64,000 bases of DNA from Protopterus annectens (lineage: Eukaryota > Chordata > Ceratodontiformes > Protopteridae), in assembly GCF_019279795.1 (NCBI RefSeq), contig NC_056747.1:1004912432-1004976431 (forward strand). The letters run 5' to 3'. Under the pieces are notes generated by a model that ran no database searches, was not told where the DNA came from, and worked only from the letters and a program-made list of their open reading frames with translations. Below are positions 52,290-64,000 of this stretch, one piece after another. Within the stretch, counting starts at the first letter, position 1. Each line of letters starts with the position of its first letter. A program made the position numbers and the translations under genes.

Positions 52290-55136
52290 AAAGACAAACC
52301 CACCTCCATAGGTATCACAAGGGATAAGAAACTAAGAGTAATGCTACTCAATGCCAGAAGTCTAAATCTCAAGATGCACGCACTCAAAACTCTCCTTAGC
52401 ATGGAGAACATCGATATCTGTGCAGTAACAGAAACCTGGTTCAGAGCTCCCGAGAGCACCCCAGCACTACCAGGTTATACCTCATACCATGCTTTTCGGC
52501 CCCAAAACTTGGACTGAACCACAAAAGGAGGGGGAGTATCGATATTCATCAAAGATACCCACACCTCCAGGTTGGTGGCAAAGCACGAAGCATCAGAGAC
52601 TATCCATGTGCAACTAACAGTGGGTAAAACTGCCTTCCAGTTTATAGCCTGCTACAGACCACCCTCCCAAACCCAGGAACCCCACTCGGCCTTTCTGAGA
52701 ACACTGGAAAATATGAAGGTCTCTCCAAACACCATTATATTGGGCAACTTCAACTACCCAGACATAGACTGGGAGCATTACTCTAGCTCCAACACCCTAG
52801 CCCAAAGGTTCCTAGAATTTATAAACTCAAATGCTATGGAACAACTTGTCACCACTCCCACAAGAGGGGAAAACATACTGGACCTGATCATCACCAACAT
52901 AGGGACTCTATGCTCCAGACCAGAAGTGTATCCCTCACTGGTAAGATCAGACCATAAACTAATCTCACTGGATATTCACATCCCGACCCCACCCCTGCCC
53001 AGAAAACCACAGTGAAAAACTTCTCTAAAGCAAATTTCACACTCCTCAAAACCGAGGTGGAATCCTTCAAAGCCCCCGGGCCTGTGGAAAATACGGCCCA
53101 GACCGCAGAATCCTTTATAAACGAATTCTATGAACACCTTCAGGAATGCATGGATCATGCGATCCCAAATAAAACCAAGACCCAATCCTCCAAAGGCAGA
53201 CGTCCTGTCTGGTGGACCCCAGCCATAAACAAACTATACAATAGAAGGAGGAAGCTACTAAATGATAGAGCAAAATCCCAAAAAGGGAAGGCATCACTGA
53301 TCAGTATTAGCAAAAAACTACGGGCACTCATAAAATTGTCTAAGGCCAGCTTCGAGAGAAAAATTGCACAGGACACTAAGGATAATCACAAGACTTCCTT
53401 TAGTTATGTTAGGAACCTGGGTGGTAATTCCCAGACATGCTCAGAATTAGTCCAAAATGACAAAAAATGCACTGAACCCACAGACATTGCCAACATCCTA
53501 GCTGACAGGTTCAGCGCAAACTTCTCCACTCCCTCCCCACCAAAAGGGCAAATATCTATCCCAGCAGAGTGCTGCCCCCCCTGACATCTCAGATGCTCAG
53601 GTAAGAGCCGCCCTCTCCAAAGCAAAAAACACAGCATCAATGGGACCGGACGGTGTCCCGGGCTGTGTCCTACATAAACTCCAAGAAGAGCTAAACCCAA
53701 ACATAAAACTACTGTTCAATCTCAGCCTTACTACAGGATATGTGCCCAAAGAGTGGCGTACAGCAACAGTGGTCCCTCTCTATAAAGGTGGTGCCTCAAT
53801 GGATCCTGGAAACTATCGCCCCATAAACCTGACTAGCTTGGTCTGCAAAGCTATGGAAAGGATCATCATGGACCTCATAAATAAAGATATTGGGGACCTA
53901 CAGACACTGGATCCTACCCAGTTTGGCTTTGCTAAGGGCAGATCCTGCCTCTTAAACCTAGTTGATTTCTTTGAAACAGTCACCAAGGCCATTGACGAGG
54001 GGAAGGTGGTCCACACAGCCTACCTGGACCTTGCAAAAGCCTTCGATACAATACCCCACTCGGGCATTATAGATAAGCTCACCAGCTTAAATATAAACCC
54101 CTATGTCACTAGATGGATTGCAAACTGGCTCAAGGACAGAACCCACATGGTTAGAATTGCTGGAGCCATGTCAGACTCCAAACCAGTTACAAGTGGTGTC
54201 CCACAAGGCTCAGTCCTGGGACCTCTCTTGTTTGGTATATATTTCTCAGAGGTACAGGCCAACACGGAAGGACTGTGGCTGACCAAGTTCGCAGATGACT
54301 GCAAACTGGGCACCATAATCGACTCTCCAGCCGACACAAGCATCCTCCAAAAGGGCCTTATAGAAACAGACAACTGGTGCCAGAGCCATGGCCTCAAGCT
54401 AAATGCCAAAAGTGTATAGTCTTCCCTTTGGCAAAACAAAGTTCCCACAAATTACCACATAGGTGGTAATCCATTAAGTACAGAAGAAGTAATTAGGGAC
54501 CTGGGGACCCAAGTTGATAGCAATCTCTCATTTGACAACCACGTGGCCAAAGTGGTTAGAAAAACATTTTATATAGCCCACCTAATCATGAAGGGATTCA
54601 CATCTAGATCAGGGGAGGTCATCGTGCCTCTTTACTCATCTCTCATCAGGCCCATAATTGAGTACAATGCCCCTTTTGGGATGTACCTTACCAGACACCT
54701 GCAGCAACTGGAAAGACCCCAAAAGTACCTCACCAAGAGGATCAAAGGGCTCAAACAGATGCCATATGCTGCCCGGTTAAAGAAACTCCAGCTCTACTCA
54801 GTGGCATACCGCCTGTTCAGAGGCGATCTGTGCCTGACGTATAAAGCCATGTCCAACCCGGAATTAATGGACATGCTGCACCTCAGAAAATCCAAATCCC
54901 ATCGAGCTATGCACTCGAGAGACTTGAACCTCAGCACTGATATAAATAGGACATGCTGGAGGAACAGATTCATAACCCAGAGGCTCCCTTCACTCTGGAA
55001 TAAGATCCCAGTCCAGGTTAGGCAGAGTCCCTCATTGACTCTCTTCAAGAGGAATCTTGATGAGTGGATGGGAGATTGTAGGTTTACCCTGGGTATCACT
55101 TCTGTGTCACTGTTAGACAGAGGCACAGTATACTAA
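52290..55136 (+). pseudogene. CR1-e endonuclease-RT with five to six lesions
   Basis: Endonuclease: L-N-A-R-S-L near 52,350, V-T-E-T-W, G-N-F-N-Y-P (Asp changed to Asn) near 52,743 and R-S-D-H near 52,945. A TGA at 52,515 replaces a CGA Arg codon. Frame breaks lie near 53,003, at a C run near 53,573, and near 54,412. RT: R-P-I-N-L-T near 53,818, Q-F-G-F, Y-L-D-L-A-K-A-F near 54,020, S-G-V-P-Q-G-S-V-L-G-P-L-L near 54,193 and F-A-D-D with the intact Asp pair at 54,288-54,299. The thumb and C-terminus (W-R-N-R-F, L-W-N-K-I-P) end at 55,136. It is the best guide to the ancestral RT in this window. Confidence 0.9.
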
Positions 55137-55254
55137 CCTCGAAAAAGGGCATAGCAAAATAAATTTAAAATGGGTGGCGAAAGCCAAACACATTCTGGCT
55201 AGGCTTATAAATGCCCTAGGGCAGATAGCCTAGTATGAACCTATGAACCTAATA
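55137..55254 (+). other. CR1-e 3' UTR and octamer tail
   Basis: It shares GGCTAGGCTTATAAATG and a GGCAGATAGCCTAGTA block with CR1-b and ends in two ATGAACCT octamers. Confidence 0.8.
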
Positions 55255-55479
55255 CACTTCAAACATTGCAAGTTACACAGTTATATGTGGTAGAACACAT
55301 GTATTGCTGGAGATGATATGTCTGAAACACGTACGTGTTGGCACAAATGACTGACCTCAGTCCTAAGGTCATCCATGTCAACTGCCAAGAGAATGAGATA
55401 CAGGCCACACATATAGGTCGAACATGCATGGACATATGGACAGCTATACATCTGTAAATGTGGAGAGATAGACAGCTAT

Positions 55480-55581
55480 AAGTATATATATATATAAATA
55501 TATATATGTGTATGTATGACTCAGAAATAATCATATAACAGCAATCGTACATAGATAGATTAATATGTTCAGTGTATATAT

Positions 55582-55647
<66 letters not shown>

Positions 55648-55660
55648 ACATAGATACACA

Positions 55661-55718
<58 letters not shown>

Positions 55719-55800
55719 CATTCATATACATAGCTAGAGCTATATCAATGTCCAGTTCTATCCCTCTATACATGGGAGTGTAACATATATACTTATGCAG

Positions 55801-55890
<90 letters not shown>
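55480..55890. repeat. Compound TA/CA microsatellites
   Basis: TA tracts at about 55,585-55,645, 55,690-55,718, 55,808-55,855 and 55,857-55,887, with a CA tract at about 55,655-55,691. The pattern resembles the array units near 43-45 kb, but I could not align the sequence between them. Confidence 0.9.
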
Positions 55891-55893
<3 letters not shown>

Positions 55894-56271
55894 GATAGAC
55901 ATGTGTATATGATTTCCACATGGGAACGGACTCCTGGCCCATTCCGTACTACATAACAGACCATGACCACAGTTAATGGGGGTGGGGGCACAAATAAGGG
56001 ACACCTGGTAATTATTGCTATGTATCCCCCAGCCCTAACGGATATGCTGTGCAATCCAATATCCAGCACATGCAGTACTTGACAGCAGGACCCACCACAA
56101 CACAGCTACAATGCTCCAACAGTTATCCATGTCACCTGTACATGTCAGGTCAATATCTGTAACATATCATGCAGATACACCATTGTACCGCAGGGAATGT
56201 ACTATGTTGAAGGGCTACATATTACAATGGTACAAATATGCACACACATCCATACATTGACAATCATGTGC

Positions 56272-56272
<1 letters not shown>

Positions 56273-56336
<64 letters not shown>

Positions 56337-56340
56337 TAGA
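56273..56340. repeat. (TA)n microsatellite
   Basis: About 30 TA units ending in a short GATA run. Confidence 0.95.
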
Positions 56341-56450
56341 TAGATAAGATGCATGGGATATATGGGAACATAGACATATACACAGACAAAGGGTATTAGT
56401 AGCCATACATGTGTAGCAGTACTGTGGACATACTGGGTGCAATGCATTTC

Positions 56451-56605
56451 TGAATTTACATCCCTAAATTTCGTTCTTCCCTTCGAGGTTGATCTAGCTG
56501 CTTCCATTGCTGAATTTACATCCCTAAATTTCGTTCTTCCCCTCGAGGTTGATCTAGCTTCCATTGCTGAATTTACATCCCTAAATTTCGTTCTTCCCCT
56601 CAAAT
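56451..56605. repeat. 60/57-bp minisatellite, three copies
   Basis: Units begin TGAATTTACATCCCTAAATT at 56,451, 56,511 and 56,568. Copies are nearly identical, differing by a 3-bp deletion and single substitutions. Because the lengths are multiples of three, an open frame persists on the minus strand. No protein motif supports coding. Confidence 0.9.
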
Positions 56606-56639
56606 GCAAGGCCCATACAAAACAGTAGATGCAGCCAGT

Positions 56640-59600
56640 GCAGATATATAACATACTATGGTGTCCAGGCTAAGCCCTTCAATTCACCCTGTAGTCAAGC
56701 CCTAGGGGGACATTCATTACTTGTGGTAATGTCAATGTATCAGTCACATGCATGGTCCCTGGCCAACAAATGTTGTGGGTGTCCACGCTATATCTGGGAT
56801 GATAGGAGGAATGCTAGCAGTAGGTAATGATAGGCCATTACCTAACAGCAGCAGGACAAAGGCTGCCATGTATGTGGAGGACAAAGGCAGGTACGCAGGG
56901 CCCTACCTGCAATATTGCAGTTACACACCCTGGAACATGCTGGTGTTACAGGATGTGTTGCAACATACCCTAATGCAGGAGTACGACATCATGTACATGA
57001 ATGGATATAGCCATGTACTGCTAGCATGCAACACATACACACTGCCAGTGTAATATCCGACACAGGACCTGTGTGGTGGACAGTCAACACATGATAGGCA
57101 CACCTCTGTCCAGCTAGAGGATAGGCCCACAGTAGTGAGCTATGCAGACAGATTGCAGTCCAAGGTAAACTAGTATGTACACACATGCACACCCTGTAAC
57201 ACCAGTACTATGCAAAGCATTACACCACTCTACTCACAGTCTGTCTGTATGTCCCGATCCTCATACATATATGTGGCTGCCCTGAGTGTGCAGATTCTCC
57301 TGTAAGAGGTATTGCTACCTGCTGTCTGTAACATTGATTCCCACACAAAGGAAGGATGTCCATCACACAGGGAATGTACAGGGAATACACCTACATGCAT
57401 AGGATTCATAGTGGGTGGTTGCCATGACAGTGGTAATCGGAAGTGCTACACATGTGTACTCAGATATATATATGGCTATCTGGATAAGTACATGTCCATA
57501 TCGTCCCACCATATGTCCTGGTCATGGAGTGTAGTCCTACCCCAGCCCTTTTAGTCCCAATGTAGAGTGCAAGGGGATGTCTGGTATGTATAGCTGGTAA
57601 ATTAATAGAAAATTTGCTACTGTCATTGGGATTGTTGTCACAGACACGGTGTGTGTGGAAGGTGACATCTGCTCATAACATGTGTGCCATTGACTACTGA
57701 CAGACATCCTAAGGTTATTGTGGTACAGTACCTGCATATATAGCAGGCTCAACAGCCATGTCACAGCACAGGGTAGGATACACCTGTGTGACAGTGCATA
57801 ACCACAACAAGTGTGAACACAGCCACATCCACATATGGTACTCTAGAATAATAGTACAGTATATGGACTACCTGTCCTACACCATCCTCATATGTGCCAC
57901 TCACAGAATGACACTACATATACTGGACTGCTACACAGTCTGGTCTGATGGCTTTCTGTGGTATGGGACATGTGTGTGTATGGCCCTACACACATGTAAG
58001 GTAAAATGGTACCATACAGTGGGGCAGCATGTAATAACAGATAGAAGGGGAGCTAGAACAATGACATCTACCACAGTCTGTACACAGGTCATAGTACATA
58101 TTAACAATACACACACTGCTGACATTCACCATCACTACACAGACCTCAGTACTGTACAAACATCCACAGGATTTCCAGGGTATGGCATTAAGTGTAACCC
58201 CTACTGTACATGACATGTATAACACTCTGATGTATCACTGGTGTGTTATCAGATATGATGACACTATTTACGGTGTACAGCACATATGCACCACTTCATG
58301 CATGACATATGTACAAAGGTTGACAGTGGTGTGGCTGACAGCACATACACAGGGCTAGTATAGACATGTTGCTGTGATACCCTCATTAATCTACCATTGT
58401 AACGGGGTTTGCTGCAACATATGTCCATTGAGGGATATGTAGTCAGTAACTGTGATGGCCTTCGCCATCAACAGACTGCAGTCCTCACATTACCTTCTGC
58501 ATTCCACAGATAGATGCATCATGGCTAACACATGACACCAAAGGCACAACACTACCCAGTCTGCAGATGAGCCTGCAGATGGGGATTCCTGATATACATG
58601 GAACTGACATAGCAGGTATTGTGACATGTAAGACAGGCATATCCAGACAAACACTGTTAATCCAACACTACTCCATATGCAGTATAGCAGCACTTACAGT
58701 TCAGAGTCAGGTCAGGCACATCCCCCACCTGTTTGTTGCCCTCTTCCCAGAGTGTATGTTGTTAGAGGTAAATCCCCAACACATTTGTGCAGAGGCCATC
58801 AGCTGATCATGAGCATCACATTAAATACACATGCTGCTGCGTAAGCAATGCAGGTGTGGCCCTCCACATCCACCAGAGAGGGAGTGTGGGAGGCAGACAG
58901 AGGCAAATATATGTCAGGGAGGGGTGGGAGGTTAATACGGACACATGTTTGTGTCACACTCCTACCAGCACAAGGTATCAAACACCTGACAGCTATGTAG
59001 TGCTATCACAGTTCGATGCTGTTATTGGATGCGCCACATGGGTTATCTGGTGGGGAGCACTCAGAACATATATGTGATGGTGAGTGACATCTGCAACAGG
59101 GATACGGTAGATGTACAGTAGGTGACGTACACGTGCCTGTCTGCATGAATGGGTGCCAGCGTCAGCACAGGAACACTCACACCGGGACGCATACACATTA
59201 ACACACTTGGCAGGGCCAGGAGTGCAACCCGTCGCTAGTGGGATTGCCACAACACATCAATGTGCAGGGAAGATATGCACCACATGGGTGATACGGAGGT
59301 CATATGGGCAGTGAGTATGAGGGGGTGTCAGACATAAGGCAGCATGCTTTACTGTGCCCTGGGGGGAGTAGTGCATGTGGATGTGGACATACACACCATA
59401 CAACACACACACAAACACAGAGGGTCCAGTTTGGACATGCATGGGTGCATGTCTGCACAGGTGTGTGGTGGCCAACAGTGCCAGTATCATACAAGGGTAG
59501 GTGATGGGCATACCTTGGCATCAGCCCACATGACAATGGTCTGCATTGTGGCACAGGCCTGTAGCTTCTGCATTTACCCACACAGGTGAGTATTGCATCT

Positions 59601-60150
59601 GTCTTCCAGTCACCTGGGTGACTATTGTGTGTGGCCAATGCTGTGCATCACTTGCCATGTCTGTGTTCCCTAGTCCATGACTTGGATGGTGTCTAGGATG
59701 TGCACACCTCCCACATGCATGTACAGTGACATGTGGAACTGTACTTGGGGTGACTGGCTCATGCTGTGAACACAACTTATCATCAGATGTGCCAGTCTTG
59801 CCCACGTGTGGCAGGGATTGGTACTGATCAGTAGATTTTCCCTGCACCTACATTGATAGCATGCTAACAGCATTTCATTATGTCAGTGTCATATGTCCAT
59901 ACAGGCCATGCTGTTAGGCAGGGTATGCTCATTGTGAGTCACATGTGAAGGCACAGTGGAATTGCTAACTGTGATTGGCAAGCCTTGATGTCACATGTAT
60001 GGGTATGGCTTTGCACCCCAGCCTCTCAGCCATTTACATCTGTTATCCCTGTATGGTTGACATTGTGATATATTGTAGGGCCACCATAAATGAAATTAGC
60101 AAAACCCCTCCACATTGCCCACAGGTGTCACAGAATTACAACCATCTCTA
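56640..60150. other. Non-coding segment, no recognised family
   Basis: In 3.5 kb I see only short open frames of 60-150 codons on all strands, without motifs, and scattered CA-rich words. It may be internal or flanking sequence of the repeat system that occupies 42-49 kb or of the Harbinger element to the right. Confidence 0.4.
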
Positions 60151-60159
60151 TATGGGATA

Positions 60160-60876
60160 CGTGTTACAAACACACACACGCACACACAAGCAGACCCCCA
60201 CACACCTGTCATGTCTGGGAGTAGAACCCCTACCTAACTAGTTTACTACACTACAGCACTATGCAGTTATATCACGCGCCATGAACATTACTGAAGTATA
60301 TCTTCCCCAAAGGTGTATTTCACAATTAATGACATCAGCAAGACTACCAAAGTAGGGCATTTGTAATGTACTGCGAGTGAGTAGCCTATAATGCATTGCT
60401 CCATACAGAGACACTGAGACACACACATCACATCCGGAACTGTCATGGATGGTGATGGAACACTACCACCATTCTAAATCACACTACAGCAGTACGCAGT
60501 TACAGGACGTGCTATGGCAATTATTGAGCTATCACATTCCCAGAGGTGTACTTCTAGGTGAGTGACATCAGCAGCCTTGGCAAAGTAGAGTATTTGTACT
60601 GTATGGAGTGTGAGTAACCTAAAAAACATTGCTCTCTACCTAGTCAGACACACACACAAACACACAGATTCACATGGCTGGAGTTCGAACACCTACCTAA
60701 CTAGTTTATCACACTGCAGCAGTATGCAGTTACAGGACGTGTTACGGCGATTACCGGGCTATCACGTTCCCAGAGGTGTACTTCTAGGTGAGTGACATCA
60801 GCAGCCTTGGCAAAGTAGAGTATTTGTATTGTATGGAGTGTGAGTAGCCTAAAAAGCATTGCTATCTATCCAGTCA

Positions 60877-60948
<72 letters not shown>

Positions 60949-61330
60949 AACACACACATTTCCAGGGCTGGGGTTCGAACACCTACCTAACTAGTTTATC
61001 ACACTACAGCAGTATGCAGTTACAGGACGCACTACGGCAATTACTGGGCTATCACGTTCCCAGAAGTGTACTTCTAGGTGAGTGACATCAGCAACCTTGG
61101 CAAAGTTGAATATATATATTGTACGGAGTGTGAGTAGCCTAACAAGCATTTCCCTCTACACATTCAGAGACAGACAGGCATGCACACAAACACACACTCA
61201 CACAATTAACAGGTCTGGGGTTAGTACTACTACCTAACTACTCTGTTACTACAGCAGTACGCAGTTATGGGACGCACCATGCATATTACTGAGTTATAGC
61301 TCTCCCAAAGGTGTAATTCACATTGGATGA
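60160..61330. repeat. Tandem array, five copies of a 230-290-bp unit with CA tracts
   Basis: The landmark ATGCAGTTA(C/T) occurs at 60,261, 60,494, 60,724, 61,014 and 61,259 (spacing 233, 230, 290, 245). Each unit has an ACCTAACTAGTTTA-like block, AGGTGTACTTCTAGGTGAG, GACATCAGCA and a CA tract. Units 3 and 4 contain TTCGAACxCC, which on the minus strand resembles a Pol III B box (GTTCGAACTCC). The CA tract at 60,878-60,945 accounts for the longer period. Confidence 0.8.
60878..60945. repeat. (CA)n microsatellite within the tandem array
   Basis: About 33 CA units. It expands one of the five tandem units. Confidence 0.95.
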
Positions 61331-62750
61331 CCTCAGCAGGCTTGTCATACTACTGCTATGGGGAGAGAAGTGTGTGCATGGGCCATACCCCTTTCATGTA
61401 GGGGTTGACATGCCACATGCGGGCACACACGGGGTCATATGTCATGTGAGTATATACAGCTACTAGGTGACTGCTTCCTTGTACATTCTTATTGCACAGC
61501 TGGCACGAACACCACATAGTCTGTCATGCTGACAGGTACTGGTGGCTAATATCCACAGTGGATTACATCTGCACCTCATGTGTTGAGAGCCCTTTGGCTG
61601 TGTGCCAATTGGGACAGGCCCGCATGGCTCCTTGTCACTTACACCCTCTTCCATACATCTATGCCCATGTACCTGTGGCTTATTATAGTGTGTTGTCCTT
61701 ACATATTTGTCTGTATTCCTATCCACTGTGTGTGCAAGGCAGGAGTGGTGCATACTGACATGCATCCACACTGTGAACTGCAACTTCCAGATATGTCTGG
61801 TCCACTGGTGTTTGCAGATATGGCCTTCATGTGTTTAAATGCGTGAGCATTCCCACTATGACCTCTCAGTATGTTGTTGACTGACATTGCCTTCATTCCT
61901 CTAAGTGTGTGAGCATGCCCATTATAGCCATCTGTGTTGCATGTGTGCATCACGTCCAGGTTGTTTGTACTGCGGTGATGACCTTTTGTTGTACACCGAC
62001 AGGTAGCATGGTGTGTTTGCAGGGTATCCATCACTCATTTGCCATGGACTGTTGCTACATTTCTGCAAAGCGGGGGGGACACCTGACTGTTTCTATGGTT
62101 CTACACAGGGGTGGGGGTGGGCACACCTGACGGTTACTCTATGTGTACGTTAGATGTGGGGGCACACTTGACACTTGTACACATTTTCTAGGACTGTACT
62201 GCTATGTCAGGTACTCCATTTCAGTCTGTAGTCTTACCTATCCAGCTGGCTAGGGCTTACCAGTGTAGTACAGATCCTAGCTTTGTTTACCTACTTATTA
62301 GTGTCTAACTTCCTAACCTTCACAACTTACATCCGACTGCCTAGCCTGCTGCAGTCTGTCTGTGTAGGCTTGGGGGAGGGGTTAACCATAGGGCACATTC
62401 GGAGGCCATAGTACAGCATTTGTTTGTGTTTGTCTTCATGTGTCCTGCTGTCTGAGACTGTTGCTGGGTAAGTGATCCATCCTGACTGGCATGTGTGGCT
62501 CTTATGGACACCCCTGTCACTTAGGCCATTTCCTGCAGTGGGTGTTGTCACCCTGTGTAGTACTGGCTACTATGGTGACTCCAGTTATGTGTTACAGATC
62601 TCATGCTGCCACTATGGGTGCCTACTCTCTGCTGCCTTGACATCCGGACACCCAATTCCCTAGCATGTTCACATCCATAAAATAGCTACAGGTAAAAACA
62701 CATTCTACTCCATTTGGCAATTGGTAGGTTGATTGACTTACCTTGAGGGT
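61331..62750. other. Non-coding segment, no recognised feature
   Basis: No motif-bearing frame and no repeat period is obvious. It lies downstream, on the minus strand, of the HARBI1-like gene and could be its 3' flank within the transposon. Confidence 0.4.
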
Positions 62751-62751
62751 G

Positions 62752-62861
62752 TGCTGGACTTGAGGATGGTGCTGGAGGGCTGCCTATGTCGGATGCACAT
62801 TCTACACTCCCTATACATGGTTGGGCACAGGTAGTGTCATGTTTGGCATCCTGTTTACTGT
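62752..62861 (-). other. Candidate exon with splice-like borders
   Basis: On the minus strand a pyrimidine-rich TCTCTCTGACTCACACAG precedes about 110 bp of open, Ser/Pro-rich sequence (S-P-P-A-P-S-S-S-P-A). This is followed by CAAG|GTAAGT, a consensus donor. It lies just after the stop of the transposase. PIF/Harbinger elements encode a second, Myb-like protein with such linkers, but no Myb helix is visible. This is weak evidence. Confidence 0.25.
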
Positions 62862-62994
62862 CTGTGTGAGTCAGAGAGAGGTGTCATTCCCTGGGGCCCT
62901 ACTGTGTCAGTGCATATTCTATGTGTTGCCTCTTTGCCAAGGCCAGGACATACTGGGCATGCCCCCTTTTGCCTACTGGGCCAGGCTCAGGTTG

Positions 62995-64000
62995 TTACTC
63001 CTCCGAGTCACTCTGTACCTGTACAGGCCTTGGCATTGGTGGGGGGCTGTGTGGCCCTGCCCCATGCTGTTCTTGCTGCAGCTGTTTCCGAAGGATCATA
63101 TTGCGTAGCATAGTACATACCATTACTATCTGGGTACATGTAGCTGGTGAATACTCCAGGGCTCCATCGGATATGTCTAGACACTGGAACCGTGACCTGA
63201 ACATCCCAAACACACACTATATTATATGTCTGGCCTGTGCGTGTGCATCATTATGGCATTGTTGTTCAGGTGTGTGTGCATTTCTGATGGGTGTCATCAG
63301 CCACGGCTCCTGTGGGTAGCCAGCATTCCCCACTAGGAGACCATAGGGGATGTCCACATCAGCAAATCTGTGGTACAGCTGCATCAGTTGCCATATGTGT
63401 GAATCATCATAGCTTCCAGGGCAGCCAGCACACACATCCAGTATAATGCCCTGGGCATCACATACGACCTGGCAGTTGATGGAGGGGATACCCCTGCGGT
63501 TGATCTAGGCCCTACCCTGCACACCGGGTGGTGCTTTGATACGTAAGTGCATGCAGTCTATAGCACCCACTACCCAGGGTAGTTAGCTATTTGGTGGAAG
63601 AGACGCATTTTGCAGGTCAGCACCTCACGTGTGTTGAGGAAATATACGTGCTCACTGGCATGTGCTGACATGGCATCCAGGAACTGGTGGAATACTCTGG
63701 ATGCTGATGCCTGTGAGATGCCCATGTTATCCCCAATTGTAGTTTGGGAGGTACCCGTGGCTAGTATACCTAGGCCTACACATACCTTGGTATCCACTGG
63801 GATGGGTTCCCCTCAGCCAGTGTGGTGTGTCAGGTGTGGTCTGCACAGCTCAACAATTTGCCATACAAGGTCTCTGTTCACTCTATAGTGCCCCACTATC
63901 TGCAGCTCATGTAGCCCCTGGTAGGTTACCCTGGGTCTGTACACTCTTCTCTGTCTCCTCACTGTGGGTTGTTCAGCAGCATTGACATCCTCACCACTCT
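62995..64000 (-). pseudogene. HARBI1-like PIF/Harbinger transposase, inactivated
   Basis: Antisense from the right edge it reads V-Y-R-P-R-V-T-Y, a helical D-L-V-W-Q-I-V-E-L-C segment, the HTH-like I-G-D-N-M-G-I-S-Q-A-S-A-S-R-V, then V-G-A-I-D-C-M-H-L (first catalytic Asp, codon 63,556-63,558). V-V-C-D-A-Q-G-I-I-L-D-V and G-N-A-G-Y-P-Q-E-P-W-L-M-T-P follow; the second catalytic Asp of G-D-S-G-Y-P is Asn at 63,325-63,327. The Glu expected before C-V-F-G is a TAG at 63,214-63,216. The C-terminal R-S-R-F-Q-C-L, A-L-E-Y-S-P block ends at a TAA at about 62,992. Other lesions are stops at 63,505 and 63,813 and a one-base loss near 63,567. The N-terminus may lie beyond the window. Confidence 0.85.

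Larger units (their letters stand above)
49430..55254 (+). mobile_element. CR1-e: nearly full-length CR1-clade LINE with long tandem 5' UTR
   Basis: It contains a 5' UTR of about 1.9 kb, an intact 312-codon finger/SGNH frame, an endonuclease-RT with few lesions, and a 3' end with the same ATGAACCT octamers as CR1-b. The 5' boundary is uncertain by about 50 bp. It interrupts the tRNA-flanked repeat and array region, so it is younger than that region. Confidence 0.9.

Noticed and set aside
56202-56654. 150-codon minus-strand open frame with repeated R-G-R-T-K-F-R-D-V-N-S
   Set aside because: It is produced by the 60-bp minisatellite joined to a TA tract. No start context, domain or other support.
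60160-61330. Regularly spaced repeats suggesting a CRISPR-like array
   Set aside because: The units are 230-290 bp with no unique spacers, contain microsatellites, and lie in a vertebrate-type TE landscape.

Overview
The window is eukaryotic, almost certainly vertebrate, and consists of nested transposable elements and tandem repeats. I found no host gene exon. The mix of families (CR1, L2, L1 and RTE LINEs, Penelope-like elements (PLEs), DIRS tyrosine-recombinase retrotransposons, a PIF/Harbinger transposase, tRNA-headed SINEs and long TA/CA microsatellites) suggests a TE-rich fish or amphibian lineage such as lungfish, salamander, non-teleost fish or cartilaginous fish. The sequence alone does not resolve which.

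Region 1 (1-13,080): an old CR1 copy (CR1-a) abuts an antisense DIRS element (DIRS-A). DIRS-A is split by a later, nearly full-length CR1 (CR1-b, 3,075-8,040) and carries a hairpin-rich MITE. A degraded L2 RT follows, split by a 1.5-kb unidentified insert.

Region 2 (13,290-19,200): an antisense L1-clade LINE is cut into pieces by a SINE, by a small repeat that itself holds a 539-bp PLE terminal fragment, and by a well-preserved RTE LINE.

Region 3 (19,560-36,660): a second antisense DIRS (DIRS-B) contains a PLE (PLE-3). Next come two antisense CR1 tails, the second interrupted by two PLE insertions: PLE-1 (26,324-29,858, 13-bp target duplication) and an inverted two-copy PLE-2 (30,815-36,221, 17-bp target duplication). 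PLE-2a keeps a 675-codon open frame with RT and GIY-YIG motifs. Several PLE ends carry hammerhead-ribozyme-like cores.

Region 4 (36,661-41,700): LINE fragments and a third antisense DIRS copy with recognisable RNase H, RT and gag-like segments.

Region 5 (41,700-64,000): repeats built from tRNA-like modules, kilobase tandem units carrying TA/GT microsatellites, two related MITEs, a nearly full-length CR1 (CR1-e, about 49,430-55,254), a 60-bp minisatellite, a tandem array with a 230-290-bp period, and at the right edge an inactivated antisense HARBI1-like transposase.

The strongest biological observations are: CR1 copies whose zinc-finger, SGNH-esterase, endonuclease and RT modules appear to form one reading frame; hammerhead-like motifs at PLE ends; an inverted PLE pair within one target duplication; and a repeat with inward-facing tRNA-like modules at both ends. 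All family calls rest on motif recognition by eye. No database search was possible.
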